Assembly: GCA_008694505.1 (NCBI GenBank)
Contig: VZDJ01000014.1
Coordinates: 721,273-785,272 of the forward strand
Direction: 5' to 3'
Length of the DNA: 64,000 nt
Source of the DNA: Cyanoderma ruficeps
Lineage: Eukaryota > Chordata > Aves > Passeriformes > Timaliidae
Made by a program: the position numbers and the translations under genes. Under the pieces are notes generated by a model. It worked only from the letters and a program-made list of their open reading frames with translations, searched no databases and was not told the origin of the DNA. Positions 12,950 through 24,745 of this stretch are shown one piece after another; within the stretch, counting starts at the first letter, position 1; each line of letters begins with the position of its first letter.

Positions 12950-13960
12950 TGTCCCTTCCCACCTCATCCAGCCTTGGCTCCCAGCCAGACCCCCGAGTAC
13001 CTCCCGAGTGCCGTGGGACGGCTCCGGGCTCCCGGGTGTCCGTGTCGGGCAGGGCTGGACGGGGACGCGCCCCGGGATCCCTGTCCGGCCCCGGGTACCT
13101 GCGGGCAGGTGACCGGGCTGTGCCACTCCCCTCTCCCGCAGAGCCCCCTCCGGGCTGGACTCACCCCGGCCCCGGCGAACAGTCCAGCGCCGCCTCGGTG
13201 GCTCGGAGTGACGGCGATGTCCCGGGAGAGTCCCGCCCGCCGGTGCGCGGTGCCGGTTCCCGGTGCCGGGCTCGCGTCCCGGTCCGGCCCCGCCTGGGAG
13301 GCGCCGCCGGGCGCTGTCCGTGGTGCTGATCCGCGGCCCCGCCGCCGGGAGCCGGTCGGGATCTCCCCGGGATCGCCTCGGCTGCCCCCAGGGCCGGGGG
13401 TGAGCGGCTCCTTCTCCCGAGCGCTCCCCGCACCCGCCGGGTCTCTGCGCCGGCGGAGCCGCCCGGCACAGGCGGGACCGGCTCCACAGGTGGCCGGGGA
13501 GCCCCTCGCAGTGTCCCCGAGCCGCCTCCGCACCTGCGGGGCTCACCTGGCCCTGGGTCACCTGAGCGGCCGAGGGGCCGGGGAAGCTGCCCTGCCTCTG
13601 CCTCGGGGCTTTTATGGCCCGCCGGGGGGGCGGCGGGCGGAGCGCCCGGGCGGGGACTCCGCGCCTCGGCCAACGGCAGCGGCCGCTCCGGGCAGCTGCG
13701 GCAGCATTACATCATGGGACCGCCCGCCTTCAGTGTAAGAGTCTCACCGGCGCTCGGCGGCGGCGGCACACGGCAACAGGTCCGTCCGGGGAGCAGGCAG
13801 CCCTGGGAACGGGGCAGCGCCGGCGGAGCGCGCTGCGAGCGCTCCCTGGGAGGGGGAGCAGAGGGGACAGCCCGCCGGGACAGCCCGCCTGGCTCCAGCG
13901 GCAGCGCGGAAGCTTTGCTTTGTGGGGGTCACTCGCTCCGGATTCCCCAGGACCCAACGC
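12950..13960. promoter_or_regulatory. CpG island with divergent splice donors
   Basis: About 1 kb of very GC- and CpG-rich DNA. On the minus strand there is a TATA-like CCATAAAAG near 13610-13618, with donors at 13547/13546 (CCAG|GTGAGC) and 12909/12908 (CTCAG|GTAAGA). On the plus strand a donor of form GAT|GTGAGT follows position 14120. This fits a bidirectional promoter with a minus-strand transcript heading toward the miR-7 hairpin. The long frames on both strands (up to about 300 codons, rich in Pro, Gly, Arg and Ala) look like GC-driven non-coding frames and match no protein I know. The host-gene role is inferred from orientation only. Confidence 0.55.
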
Positions 13961-16660
13961 CACCAGTCTGTCCTCTCCATCCCGCCGCAGTGTCCCTCGT
14001 ACGCTCTGGTTTCCCACTCCGATGGACAGCCAAACTTCAGCCCTTATCGTCCTTTTTTCGGGGCTGGCACAAACCCCAACCCTCCATTTCTTGCCAGACA
14101 CACCGAACTGAAAGACAGATGTGAGTACCTGGGATCCGTTTGGACCTCTCCTGTTTCCAGAGCAAGGAGGTCAGACAGCTATTCCCTCAAGTGTGCCAAG
14201 GAGCACAGCATTCAGCACTGAGAACAAATTTATTTCCTAACCCTCACCTCCAGAAACACTCATGTTCCTGGGTTTGATGGGGTGTCAGCAGGGATGGGTT
14301 TGAGTCGCACCTCTAAGATGGAAAACAGACAGGTTGCAGACACCAATTTTTCAAGATTGCCCTAAGTTACCCCAGAAGGTCAGTCTGTTGAGTAAAGCTT
14401 TGTCTGCTGGTATATCCTGTGCATAGGATGTGACACCAAAGAAATTATACCAAAGGAAAAATAATAATTGGTGGCAACATTAATTAGACAGAAATAAAAT
14501 GGTCCAGAGTTGAATACTGGGTCTGGGTGATACTTGAAACCCACATTCAGGTCTGGTTTGGGAAATTTCTGCTACAAATGGATCCCTGTGGGTAAATATG
14601 GGGCTCTTCAGACCTGTAAGTAAGAGCAGATGAGATGAAGGAGCCCATTTTCGAGTGGCACTGGATGTTATTCAAATTACAGAATGATTACAATAAAGCC
14701 AGAGCTCTGTTTCCAATCCTTTTTCTTTGTTTGTTTTCCCCCACGACCATGGATCACGGGCCAAATCCTTTGCCTGGCTTACACCAGCCCAGGCCCTGCC
14801 CGGCCACAGCAACAGCGTTGTTCTGCCTGAGATAAAAGCTGGTTTGGGGCAGGATGTACCTGTGTGTGACACAAACCAGTGAACAGCCTGCCAGGCTCAA
14901 ACCCTGCAGCAGGGCACGAGCCTGGCAGGACCCGGTGACCTTGCCATCAATTAGTCACAGCACAAAGAATGTGGATTGGTGTTGGGGTAAGAGAAGATGT
15001 TACAGCCTTGCCGGTGCCTGACCTTGGACATACATCTACAAGAGATTTTCCTTCAGGAGACAAATGTGGAAGCCATTGCCCTCACTTTGTCCAGGCAAAG
15101 CAGAAATTTGGGGGAAATATGAAAAGAATGAGAGCTGAGGCTGTAAACACCTTACGGAAAATGCTGAGGGGTGCTCGAGTCCTTGGATTGTAATTGCCTT
15201 AGAAGATTCTACTAGAAAGGGAACCCAGAGTAAGGGAACAGCCCCAATCCACCCAGGCTGGCTCCAGAGCAGAGGGGCTCCAGTTCTCTGTCTCTACAAA
15301 GAACAGCCATTTTGCAGCCATTCACAGGGGGTGAGACGTGAACAGGCACTGCCTGTTTTCCTGAGAGCTGCAGCCTCTTCTTTTTGGGCTGTTGGGCAGG
15401 ACTTTGGACTCAAGTCCTTTCCCTGCATTCTAACTGGTGATGCTGGCCAGCAAATTCAGTTGAGGCTTCAGAAATGATTTTCAAAGGGATCCAAGCGATG
15501 AACAGAAGCTGTACCCATCCAGCCCAAAGTGCCTCAAGCCTGACCTACTTATTCCAAAGATTCATTTGAAATGTTGGGCTTATTTTGAGTGGAGAGCTGG
15601 GAACTCCCTGTGTCCATGGTGCATTCATTCTCCCTGGTTTTTCCACCTCGGGAGACTCCTCTGCCTCACTCATTTGCATTCAACATTTGTTTCAGTGGAA
15701 GAAGGGATCGGACAGATTTTTTTTTTTCATGGAGAAAGTCTGGGATGAACTTAGAATCCACGACAAGAAAGGTCACTGTTTGATTTAATTATTTTGAGTT
15801 GTTTTCCAGCCCGTACTCGGAGCAGCCCTCGCGGCTCAGTAATTAGCAGTGGAGCGGAGGGGGAGCGCGCTGGACTTTGGCCCCACCTGACCTGATTCAT
15901 ACAACATTTCTGATTAATGCACCTGGTCACATGGCAGCTGTCAGCGACTTGTTGCTGGGCATCCAGAGGTTTCCAAGGGAACCGCTCCCTCTCCTGCCGA
16001 TGCTCCTCAACAAGTGCGGGAGAGCCGCGGTTTGGTCCCGAGGGCCTGACGCAAGCCGGACAGAAGACGGGAGCAAAGGTGTGCGGAGAAACACCCGAAA
16101 TAGAAAGCACTCGGGTGGAATTCGGTGATGAGCCTGGCGGAGCGCCTCAGGCAGAGCCCTGCGGTGCGTGCTCGGCTCCCCGGCCGTGAGCTGCCTCTGG
16201 CTCAGCCCTCCAGGCCGCCGCCGCACGCCCAGCCCAGCCCACGCACCCCACACACGCCCAGCCGAGCAAAATCACATCACAAACTGAACAACAGCTCCGG
16301 AGCAAAGACGCTCCCTGGGAGTTCTGCACAGAGGAGACCCAGGACACGTTTGAGACCCTTTTCCTGAGGTGTGTTTAAAAAGTCTCTTACAATCCCAGAG
16401 GCCTCGATGGAAGCTTTCCACTGCTGCAGGCACACGTCCAGCCTACCTGGATCCTTTGCAGGCTGGCACAGAGCTCCCACGTAGACCAATCTCCTCTCCC
16501 TCCCCCAAACCCCTTTCTCTGCACATGCAGCTGGAGTTCTGCCCACAGAAAGGCGTGGCAGCCTCCACGAACAGCAGCTCCTCGCACCTCCCTCCACAGT
16601 CCCTCCCGTGCGCTCGGCGCTACCTGCAGGCAGCTCACTCTGAGCAGGGCACAGCCCTGG

Positions 16661-16827
16661 TGTCACCCCTGCCTGTCACCCCTGCCTGCCATCCCTGTCA
16701 CCCCTGCCTGAAATCCCTGCCTGAAATCCCTGCCTGCCATCCCTGTCTGCCATCCCTGCCTGCCATCCCTGCCTGTCACCCCTGCCTGAAATCCCTGCCT
16801 GTCACCCCTGCCTGCCACCCCTGCCTG
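16661..16827. repeat. 13-bp minisatellite, about 13 copies
   Basis: Head-to-tail 13-mers of the form TGYCAYCCCTGCC, with TGAAATCCCTGCC as the main variant. One copy is short. There are no unique spacers between units, so it is a tandem repeat and not a CRISPR-like array. The variant copies are interspersed, suggesting internal duplication or conversion. Confidence 0.95.
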
Positions 16828-16858
16828 TTCACATACCGACCAGAGAACCCCACGCAAG

Positions 16859-16922
16859 TTTAAGTTGGAAAAGACCTCTAATATCACTGAGTCCAACTAT
16901 TAACTCAGTACTGCTAAGTCTA
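16859..16922 (-). repeat. CR1 LINE fragment (reverse)
   Basis: AAGTTGGAAAAGACCTCTAA, then GAGTCCAACTATTAACTCAG and CACTGCTAAGTCTACC-like sequence. This is the complement of the CR1 3' region in the subfamily with the AAAAGACCTC motif. It abuts the 13-bp minisatellite. Confidence 0.75.
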
Positions 16923-17045
16923 CCTACAAACCTTCCAGTGCAAAGGGAAACTGAGGCATGGACAGTTCCTGCAAAGCTCTCTGCAGTGCAGAGAGTACTC
17001 GGAACCACAGCTTTGAGCACAGCAGGAGGAGGCCACAGGACAGGG

Positions 17046-17130
17046 GATCACAGAATGGTTTGTGTTGGAAAGGACCTTTATGATCACCCAGTTCCATCCC
17101 CTGCCATAGGCAGGGAGACCTTCCACTGAA
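17046..17130 (-). repeat. CR1 LINE 3' fragment (reverse)
   Basis: GATCACAGAATGGTTTGTG, GGAAAGGACC, then CCCTGCCATAGGCAGGGAGA and CCTTCCACT. This is an inverted CR1 3' end. Confidence 0.85.
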
Positions 17131-19756
17131 CCATTTACATGATGGGAAGGGAAAGATTCAGAGTCTGGTTCCTCTACCTGCTAACTTAGTTATACATCAG
17201 AAGGTTTCATGCAGGAGGTGTATCCGACTGAGGAGAAATGTTCTTTGGACTAACACCAAAGGATTTGCAAGAGGACTGTCCTGGGTTTGGTTTGGGTAAT
17301 GCTAATTTCCATTCTAGTAGCTGGAGGCATGATCAAAACTGCCTGTGAGACAGTGCAGGTTAAGGATGCCCCAGGAAAGTACAACTCCAGGAAGGGCAGA
17401 GAAGGCTACAAATGAACAGCAGCTCGTTAGAGGCAGGGTCTGGGCAGACTCAGACACCCCGGTGTGGGGCTGAGCTCTCCCTCCACGCTCAGATTACGCC
17501 TGCCAAAGGACAAGGGGGTGTTTGTGTGGAATAACCCACTCTTAATGAGGCGTCTGCCAAAGGCACAATCGAGGAGCGGCAGAGTCTCTCACGCCTCGGG
17601 GGAGTGGGGATGTCTCTCCTGCCTTTATCTCGGTGCTGCATTGAACCCCGTGCGCCCGTGCTTGAACCGGTGACATTGAGACCATCACAAACATAATGAG
17701 GAGGAAGAGGTCGCTCCGAGGCATGTGCCTGTCCTTGGCGGGGTTTGTGCTCACAGCTCTCCCGCAAGAGACTCTCGGCTGCTGCAGCACTTGAAAGGAG
17801 AATATCGTGAAAAATAAAGCCCATGCAAACAGAGTAAACAAGGAGCTTGAGAACTGGATCTGTCAGGGACTAGGGCGGCTTGTAAAGAGAGGTTAAGGGG
17901 GGAAAAAATTAAATAAATAAAAACAAGCTGAAGAGCAAACAAGAGCACTGGAGGCATTATTTCCATAAGCATTAAAAGTAGAACCTATGCTCCATTTTCA
18001 GAAGTGCTTTTAACACATAGAAGTCATAATCACATGCCCTTCCAATAAAATCTGGGATTCTGCTTCCCTCAGGTATTTTGGATGCTGTTTCTCACAACAC
18101 AACGAGTCAGTGCCCCAGTGAAATTACCAGCCCAGTTTAAAACAAACAAAAAGAATTGCTTTTTCACACAGCACATAATTAAATTTTGGAGCTCGTTTGC
18201 CACAGGATATCTTGTAGCCTGAAAATATAAATAGGTTCAAAAGGTTTTAGACAAGATTATGGAGGTTTGGTCTCTCAGTAATGATTAAACTTAATAGTTT
18301 GGATGCAACATCCAAGCAGACCCCACAGATTGCTGGAAGCTACAAAACCACAGGCAGGAGAAGTCTTATTCTTTATACACCCTTGTGACCTGTCGTGAGT
18401 ATCTTCCTCTGGTTACATCCAGGGCCAGCACACTGGAATAAGGACGTGTCAGACCATGTTTATAGTCCCCCCTGCACCCCACTCCAACTCAAACATCCAA
18501 GCCTTGTTTTGGATGAAAATGATGAAAAATAAACCCCTTGTGAGGCACTGCAGCACGTGCTCTGCTAGAGAGCAGTCTTATTCATTAAGGGAATGGTCTT
18601 GTATGCATTTGGGCCTGTTATCAGTAACACTCCAAAGGGAAATGGACTACTTAAACCTATTATATCACTGCTTTATTCACCGTGTGCTGCCATTTACCTC
18701 CTACATGACGCTGGGCTCTAATAGCACCAGTTCTGAGAAACCCTGCACATTAGCCACAAGCAGCTCATTAATCCACTGTTTTCATTCTTGCAAAAAAAAT
18801 GGGCTCCAACCACATGAGAGCTCAGATGCCGAGTGCTCAGCCAGAACCAAAACAGCTCTGTTGTGCCAGCAGTTCTGAGGTAGCCCCAAACAGAACAGCA
18901 CTTCCAGCTGATGGGGCACAAAGGGGCATCCTTGAGCTTGGAGGAACCAGGGCTGTGCAAACAGGGAATGGGACAGAGCTGTCAGCCAGCAGCTGCTGCA
19001 GGGAGACTTGGAAAATCCAGTTCCTGGAAGCTCCAAGTCAGGTCTGTGTAGTCTTCACTAGGATCAGGTCCTGGCTGTCGATGCAGCTCCATCCCAGGAT
19101 ATTGTCCCAGACAGAAGGGAAAAAAAAATGAAAGGCATGTCTTGAACTCCAGCACGGGGAGTCCACGAGCAGGCTGGGGACTGGCAGAATTAATTCCGAG
19201 CAGGTACAATGAGCTCTTCCTCGAGAGCCCTTGAGGAAAATGAAAGGCCCCATGTGCCAGCCCGAGGCACAGCCCGGGGAGTCCTTTGGCCGCTCGGCAA
19301 ACACGCAGCGGTTGTGGCACAAAGCAGCTGCCACATCTGTTCCATCAGGGACAAGAGCCCTGTAAGGGCCCGGCCTTTCTCTCCCAAGCCCGCTCCTGTT
19401 CCGCGCTGAGGAGCTAAGCTGCTCCATCTCCTGGCTGCTGCATTCCCTGACCCAGCTCCTCTCCATCCCAGGGCAGAACTGCGTGGGTGTCTTCAAACAG
19501 GATTATTGCTGATGAAATCTTCAAGGCTAACAAACGAAGCCTTTAACTGGAAGATGGACAGGAGCTCACATGAAAACAACTGCTCATCCACGTGGGAGTT
19601 ATAGAACATCTGTGTTCACAAACCAGGAACAAGGGGCAATACTTTTTCTTGAATGAGACTTCAGGAATCTGAGCTCTGTTCTTCTGGTCACTTTTTCCTG
19701 TCTTATATTATCCTGCCAGCTCTGTCACGGAGCTCTCCCAAAGTCATCAGGGTGCA

Positions 19757-19816
19757 CAGAATGTAGAATATCCTGAGTTGGAAGGGCCCCACATGGATCA
19801 TCATGTCTAATTCCTA
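19757..19816 (-). repeat. CR1 LINE 3' fragment (reverse)
   Basis: CACAGAATGTAGAATATCC followed by GAGTTGGAAGGGCCCCACA and GGATCATCATGTC. A 60-bp reverse-oriented tail. Confidence 0.75.
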
Positions 19817-22800
19817 AAAGTGTTGCTTTATTTGAGCTGGCTCAGTGAAAATGTAAGCAGGGAAATCAGGCTTAGAGGTGAGCAGTTGAGTTTATTTCTG
19901 CTCTTGGGTGAGGACATGAGTGAAATGGGAGGCAAGGGGTAGAGGGCTACTGGTGGTGGCAGAATTCCTGCCTGGCTGGGCTTAGTCCTGCTCAGGAGAA
20001 CTGACAGCCCCAACATGCACACTGCCCAGGGAGACTGAGGTAGATAAAATCCCCTTTGCCAAAAGGAAATGCGATTGCAGGATCCTGCTCCAATGTGTCT
20101 GTGCAGAACAGCTCTCAATGAGCAGGGAGCTGAGAGGCACTTACAGAGGCATTCACAAAGAGTCTCACACAAAACATTCTCCTGGGGCACGAGGGGGATG
20201 GAGCAAGGCCGGGCAGACTCCTCTCATCGAGCTCAGCTCCACTGAAATCAATAGATGATTAGGCAGTGACTCCAGTGCTTAATATTCCACCTCTGGACAG
20301 TACCACGTTTGTGTTGAACAAGGAAGATTTAGGCTAGACACGGGGAAAAATTCTTTGCAGTGATAGGGATAATATACCCTGCAACACTCATTTTATCCAG
20401 CTGCACGACCTCCAGAGCTCTGCCCAGTGTGGGAGACGGGTCCCAGCTCCAGGCTGCCTCCGCCCCTTTCCAGCTGAAGCTGCCACGCCAAGTGCCACGA
20501 CAAACAGGCTGTAAACTCCTCTCCCACCTCCTGCATCTCCCTGCCCCACCTGAGGCCCCATTTTTCTCTCGTGATGCTTCTAATGAAACGAAGCGACTGC
20601 AAAGCAGAAAGTTTCCTCTTCCTGCCTCGGGGCTGATTAGCGCGGAGCTGCCAGCGGCACTATCCCGGCTGGAGCCGCTGCGGACGGGAACCCTCGGGGG
20701 AGGGATAAAGTGCTGCTCCGTGCCCTCTGCTCCGCGAGCACCATTAGAGCACTGACTGCCTAACCCGGCAACCTGAGAGAGCAGGACCTCGCTGCTCTGG
20801 CTGCTGGGGCCGAGGTCTCTGGAAAACACGGGCTGGGGCATGGATGGATGGTCTCCTCCAGTCCTTGACACAGAGTTGCAGCAGCAGAACCCAGAGAAGA
20901 AGTAAAGTTCTTTCATCAGGCATGCTGCAGCAATCTTGGCTGGTGCTGCTCAAGGAGAGCTGGTCTCACCTGCTAGTTTTGTGTGTGCTAAATGCTGTCA
21001 GGAGACACTTCCCTGCATCGCTGTTGGATGGACACTCTGTGTCCTGAGGGGAGAAAAAGGGGCAGCAGCCAAGCTCTCCAACCCTGAACAGTGACAGAGA
21101 TCAGGGCTGGCAGATCCGCGTGCCCTCTCTTGCTCTCGGGTTACACTCCTGCACCTCAGAGTTCCTGGCTGTTCCTGGAAATCTGGGCTGAAACAGCAGG
21201 CCTGGGTTGCCCCGCGATCACCTTGGGGATGGGAGGGGAAAGTAAACAAGATTCTGCTCAGCACTGCAGAGACCAACTGCTCCAGCGTTGCCTGGCAGAT
21301 GGGGCCCAAGAGGGAGACCATCTGTTTCTGAGTGAAGCCCTGAACTTCCTGTGAGATCCCGGCCTGAAGAGATCCAACAGAGTTCAGTGGGTGCAGAGGC
21401 ACACGGGAGCAGCCGTGACCTGGAGGGCTCCTTCAGCCCTTGGTGGGCAACTTCCAGAGCTGAGCCAGGGCTTGGACCTCGAGTCTGTGGGCTGTTGGAT
21501 TCCTGAGCGTCCCTATTCCCTACATTCATGTTTTTTCTCTCTCTCTCTCCACATCTCCACCCTCTTTTCCTCTTGGCAGTCCTCCCCGTGTTGGTGCAGT
21601 GCTGTGGAGCAGTCTGTGCTCCCTGCTGCAGAGCTGGGTGTGTGGCTCACAGCTGTCACAGCTCTGCCCTGTGCCCACCCCACTCTCCCTGTCCCACCTG
21701 GCTGTGCCAAGGCCACCTGCCCAATCCCCGGCTGCTGACACTTCACCTGGCTCCTGCAGCACACCTCGGTGATGCCAGCAGGCATTAAAAAGAGGCACAC
21801 CGGGGAGGATGGAGGATTGCTGTTAGACCTCAGGGCAAGGGCTGGCATCTCAAAGGGAAGGGGATGGCATCCAGGGAAAGCTGGAGAAGGAAAGAGCAAT
21901 TTGCTGACAGTCAGCATGTCTGGGGAGCTGGGAGCATGTTGCACTAACCCGATAATAACCCCTGGAACAGCAGGGCGGTCGTTTCCACCTGGCCCCGTGC
22001 TGGCCTCTCGGCCTCTCTCATTTCTTCCCCCCTGCAGCCAGGGAATCTGAGGCACTGGGATGGCACAGGTCACCCAGCCAGGCTGCAGCTGGAGAGAGGA
22101 GAGAGCTGCCACAGCCTCTTGGCTCTCCTTTTGCCCCAACTCCATCCTCCTTCGGCTGGGGAGTGGGAAGGCACTGGAGCTCTTCGCTTAATTAGAAGTA
22201 ACAGCTGAAGCACTTGAGAAACAAAAGCTCCTTTCTTTCTCTGCCCCACTTTTACTTGGGAGCCAGGGGTGGGGAGCAAATTGCTAGGAAGCCAGAAAGC
22301 GCCCTGGATCTTGTCACCATGGCTGCACAGGCACAGCCTCCTGTTATCTCCAGAGGAACAAAACCCTCCTCCCACCCTCCCCTGTCTCAGCTGGAGCTGA
22401 TAAAAGGAGAAGAAATAAACAAAACAAATAATAGTAATAATAAGAATAGAAAAATACCCCAGCCCAAACCAGCAAATAAATATTCAAGGAATGAACCAAT
22501 CTTCTGCGGAACATATTATTTTCTGCAGTGGATTTTGGGTTGTTGGAGAGCTGAAGGACTCCAATGAGCATTTTGGGTTATAGAGGCCATCTCAGGAATG
22601 CTGGGATTTACACAGTCACAACTCAGGAGCATCCCAGATTATGCCATTTGCTGGAGAATAACGATCCCTACCTATACACACATAATTGTATCATTCTGCT
22701 TTATTTATATATACGGATGTGTGCACCAATAACATGATCAGATATAACTTCTTTGTCTTCTTGTTTGGAGCCCACAGTGATCACACCCCTAAGCTGCCAA

Positions 22801-22902
22801 CAAGAGCAGGACTCCTGCCTCTTCTGCCTCTGGGTCACCCCACGTGCAGGGACAGAGCTGTGTCCAAACATTCCTGGAGCTCTGGCAGCCTTGGGGCTGT
22901 GA

Positions 22903-22984
22903 CCATTCCCTGGGGAGCCTGGGCAGTGCCTGAACCCTCTGGGGAAAGAACCTTTTCCTAATATTCCACCTAACCCTCCCCTGA
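22903..22984 (-). repeat. CR1 LINE fragment (reverse)
   Basis: CCTGGGGAGCCTGGGCAGTG, then GGGAAAGAACCTTTTCCTAA and TATTCCACCTAACCCTCCCC. This is an internal CR1 3' UTR segment, read in reverse, without the terminal repeat. Confidence 0.75.
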
Positions 22985-24506
22985 CAAGACAACACATTTT
23001 TGTGCTACCACAGTTAAACTGCTTTTGGTACCTGGGCACCTCCAGTCTCCACTGCAGCGTGGGCTTTAGAAAGTAAATCATAACGCAGATCAAAGCGGGC
23101 CGTGGCTGTTTTTGTTGTGTTCTCACAGCTGAACAGCTAAAAATACACCAAATAGTATAGCTGTAAAGCAGGGAAGACTAGCAACCATATATTTGTATTT
23201 TGAGAGAAATTAGGGCTATTACGGTTGCTCCAGACGGGCTTCCTCCAGGAACTGGGTGGATCGTTTCACTGGGTGCTTCATGCATCAGAGCTCTGACCAT
23301 CTGCTGAAGGGAACATACCTTTTAACAACATGTCTCATTTTGGCTCCGTGCCTTGGGGGCCACCTCCCTACAACAGGCACTATTTCAGCGCTTAATTACA
23401 CTCACTGTTAAAAAAGGACAACTTATTTTTAGTGCCCGTCTTTCCAGTGTCAGCTGGTGGCCACCGAATATTCCGCTGCCTGTGTGTGCCTGTGGGAAGC
23501 AGCGTGTTTCAATCAGCCTGGGAATTATGTAGGCCATTGTAGCTGCAGGGAATTATGATGGCCCAGAGTAGTTCTAAGCTATCTTGTATTTAAAAAAAAA
23601 AAATAAAAAATTATTCATGTGTGAACAAACAAATGAAGGGGAATAGGAACAACTGATACTCCAGCTTAACCTAGTTTCCTCCTTTTGGCACTGGCTGGCA
23701 CATTCAGTGCTTTGGCTCACCTACTTTTTTGCTACTAGTAGTAGAAAGGATAACACTTGCAATTTAAGCATGCAAATTACGACTTTGTAATACAATGAAC
23801 ATTTTTATTAAGTGCTGCTTTTTGTTTACAGCTTTTTCTTGCAACTGAAAAGTAACATCAACTGTCCTTCCAAAAAAGACTGAATGAAGTGGCTGATTAT
23901 GTGTTTCCACTTTTCAACACCCACAGTTTCCCCCACTGGTTTTTGGTCCAACTGTAGCAAAGTGACACCTGTAAAAGTCCAATTTGGAGCACAAAAAGAT
24001 CATTCATTTATTCCTGGGAGACTTGAAAGGGTGGACTCTTATTTTTAAACTTACCTGCCCTTCCTTTGCATATGGATTTACCTGGATAAATTCATTTAGA
24101 CCGTAACAACAGCTTGCTGAAGAGATCAGGCTCTGCCTGATAGCTCTGAGCACACTGCTCTCGTGTCCTCCCATGGCCAGATAAACATGAACATCTGCAT
24201 TGCCACTGTAAAAACACCAATAAAGGGTAGTAATGAAACTGGGGGGAGAACTGGGACCAGGCTCCAGTGCTCACATCCTCCTGGAAAACTCCCTCCAGGA
24301 CCTCTCTCTGAAGGCAGACTTGGATGGCTTTGAGAACCTGAGTTAAGAGATCATTTTGAGGGACTTGCCGATATTTCCCCAAACACACCCATCCCTAAAG
24401 AAGCCAGTGTAGGATTTCACAGCACACCAGGTGTTCAGGCCAGGGATGGACTTTTGGGGAACTTATGAGGGGAAGGAAAGTGGACAACGCTAGGGATTGC
24501 AACTCA

Positions 24507-24745
24507 GGTCATGGAATACCCCCAGTTGGAAGGGTCCCCCAAGGATCATCAGTCCAACCCCAGGCCCTGCACAGAACATCCCAAGCTTCAGGAAAGTCCC
24601 CCTGAGCCTTCTTTTCTCCAAGCTGAGCCCCCTCAGCTGCTCCTGGTGCTCCAGACCCTTCCCCAGCCCTGTTCCCTTCCCTGGACACACTCCAGACCCT
24701 CACTATCCTTCTTGTCCCGAGGGGGTCCAAAACTTGTCACCCCTT
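24507..24745 (-). repeat. CR1 LINE fragment (reverse), long copy
   Basis: GTTGGAAGGGTCCCCCAAGG, AGTCCAACCCCAGGCCCTGC, then a CT-rich segment with GCTGCTCCTGGTGCTCCAGA and GGACACACTCCAGACCCTCA. It extends further 5' than most copies here, about 240 bp. Confidence 0.85.

Noticed and set aside
12812..13738. 308-codon plus-strand frame and overlapping 170-218 codon minus-strand frames in the 13 kb island
   Set aside because: They are rich in Pro, Gly, Arg and Ala, overlap one another in several frames, and resemble no protein family. They are expected in CpG islands, where stop codons are rare.
16661..16827. Short regularly spaced repeats, considered as CRISPR-like
   Set aside because: Units are contiguous with no spacers, and the genome is a vertebrate. 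It is a minisatellite.
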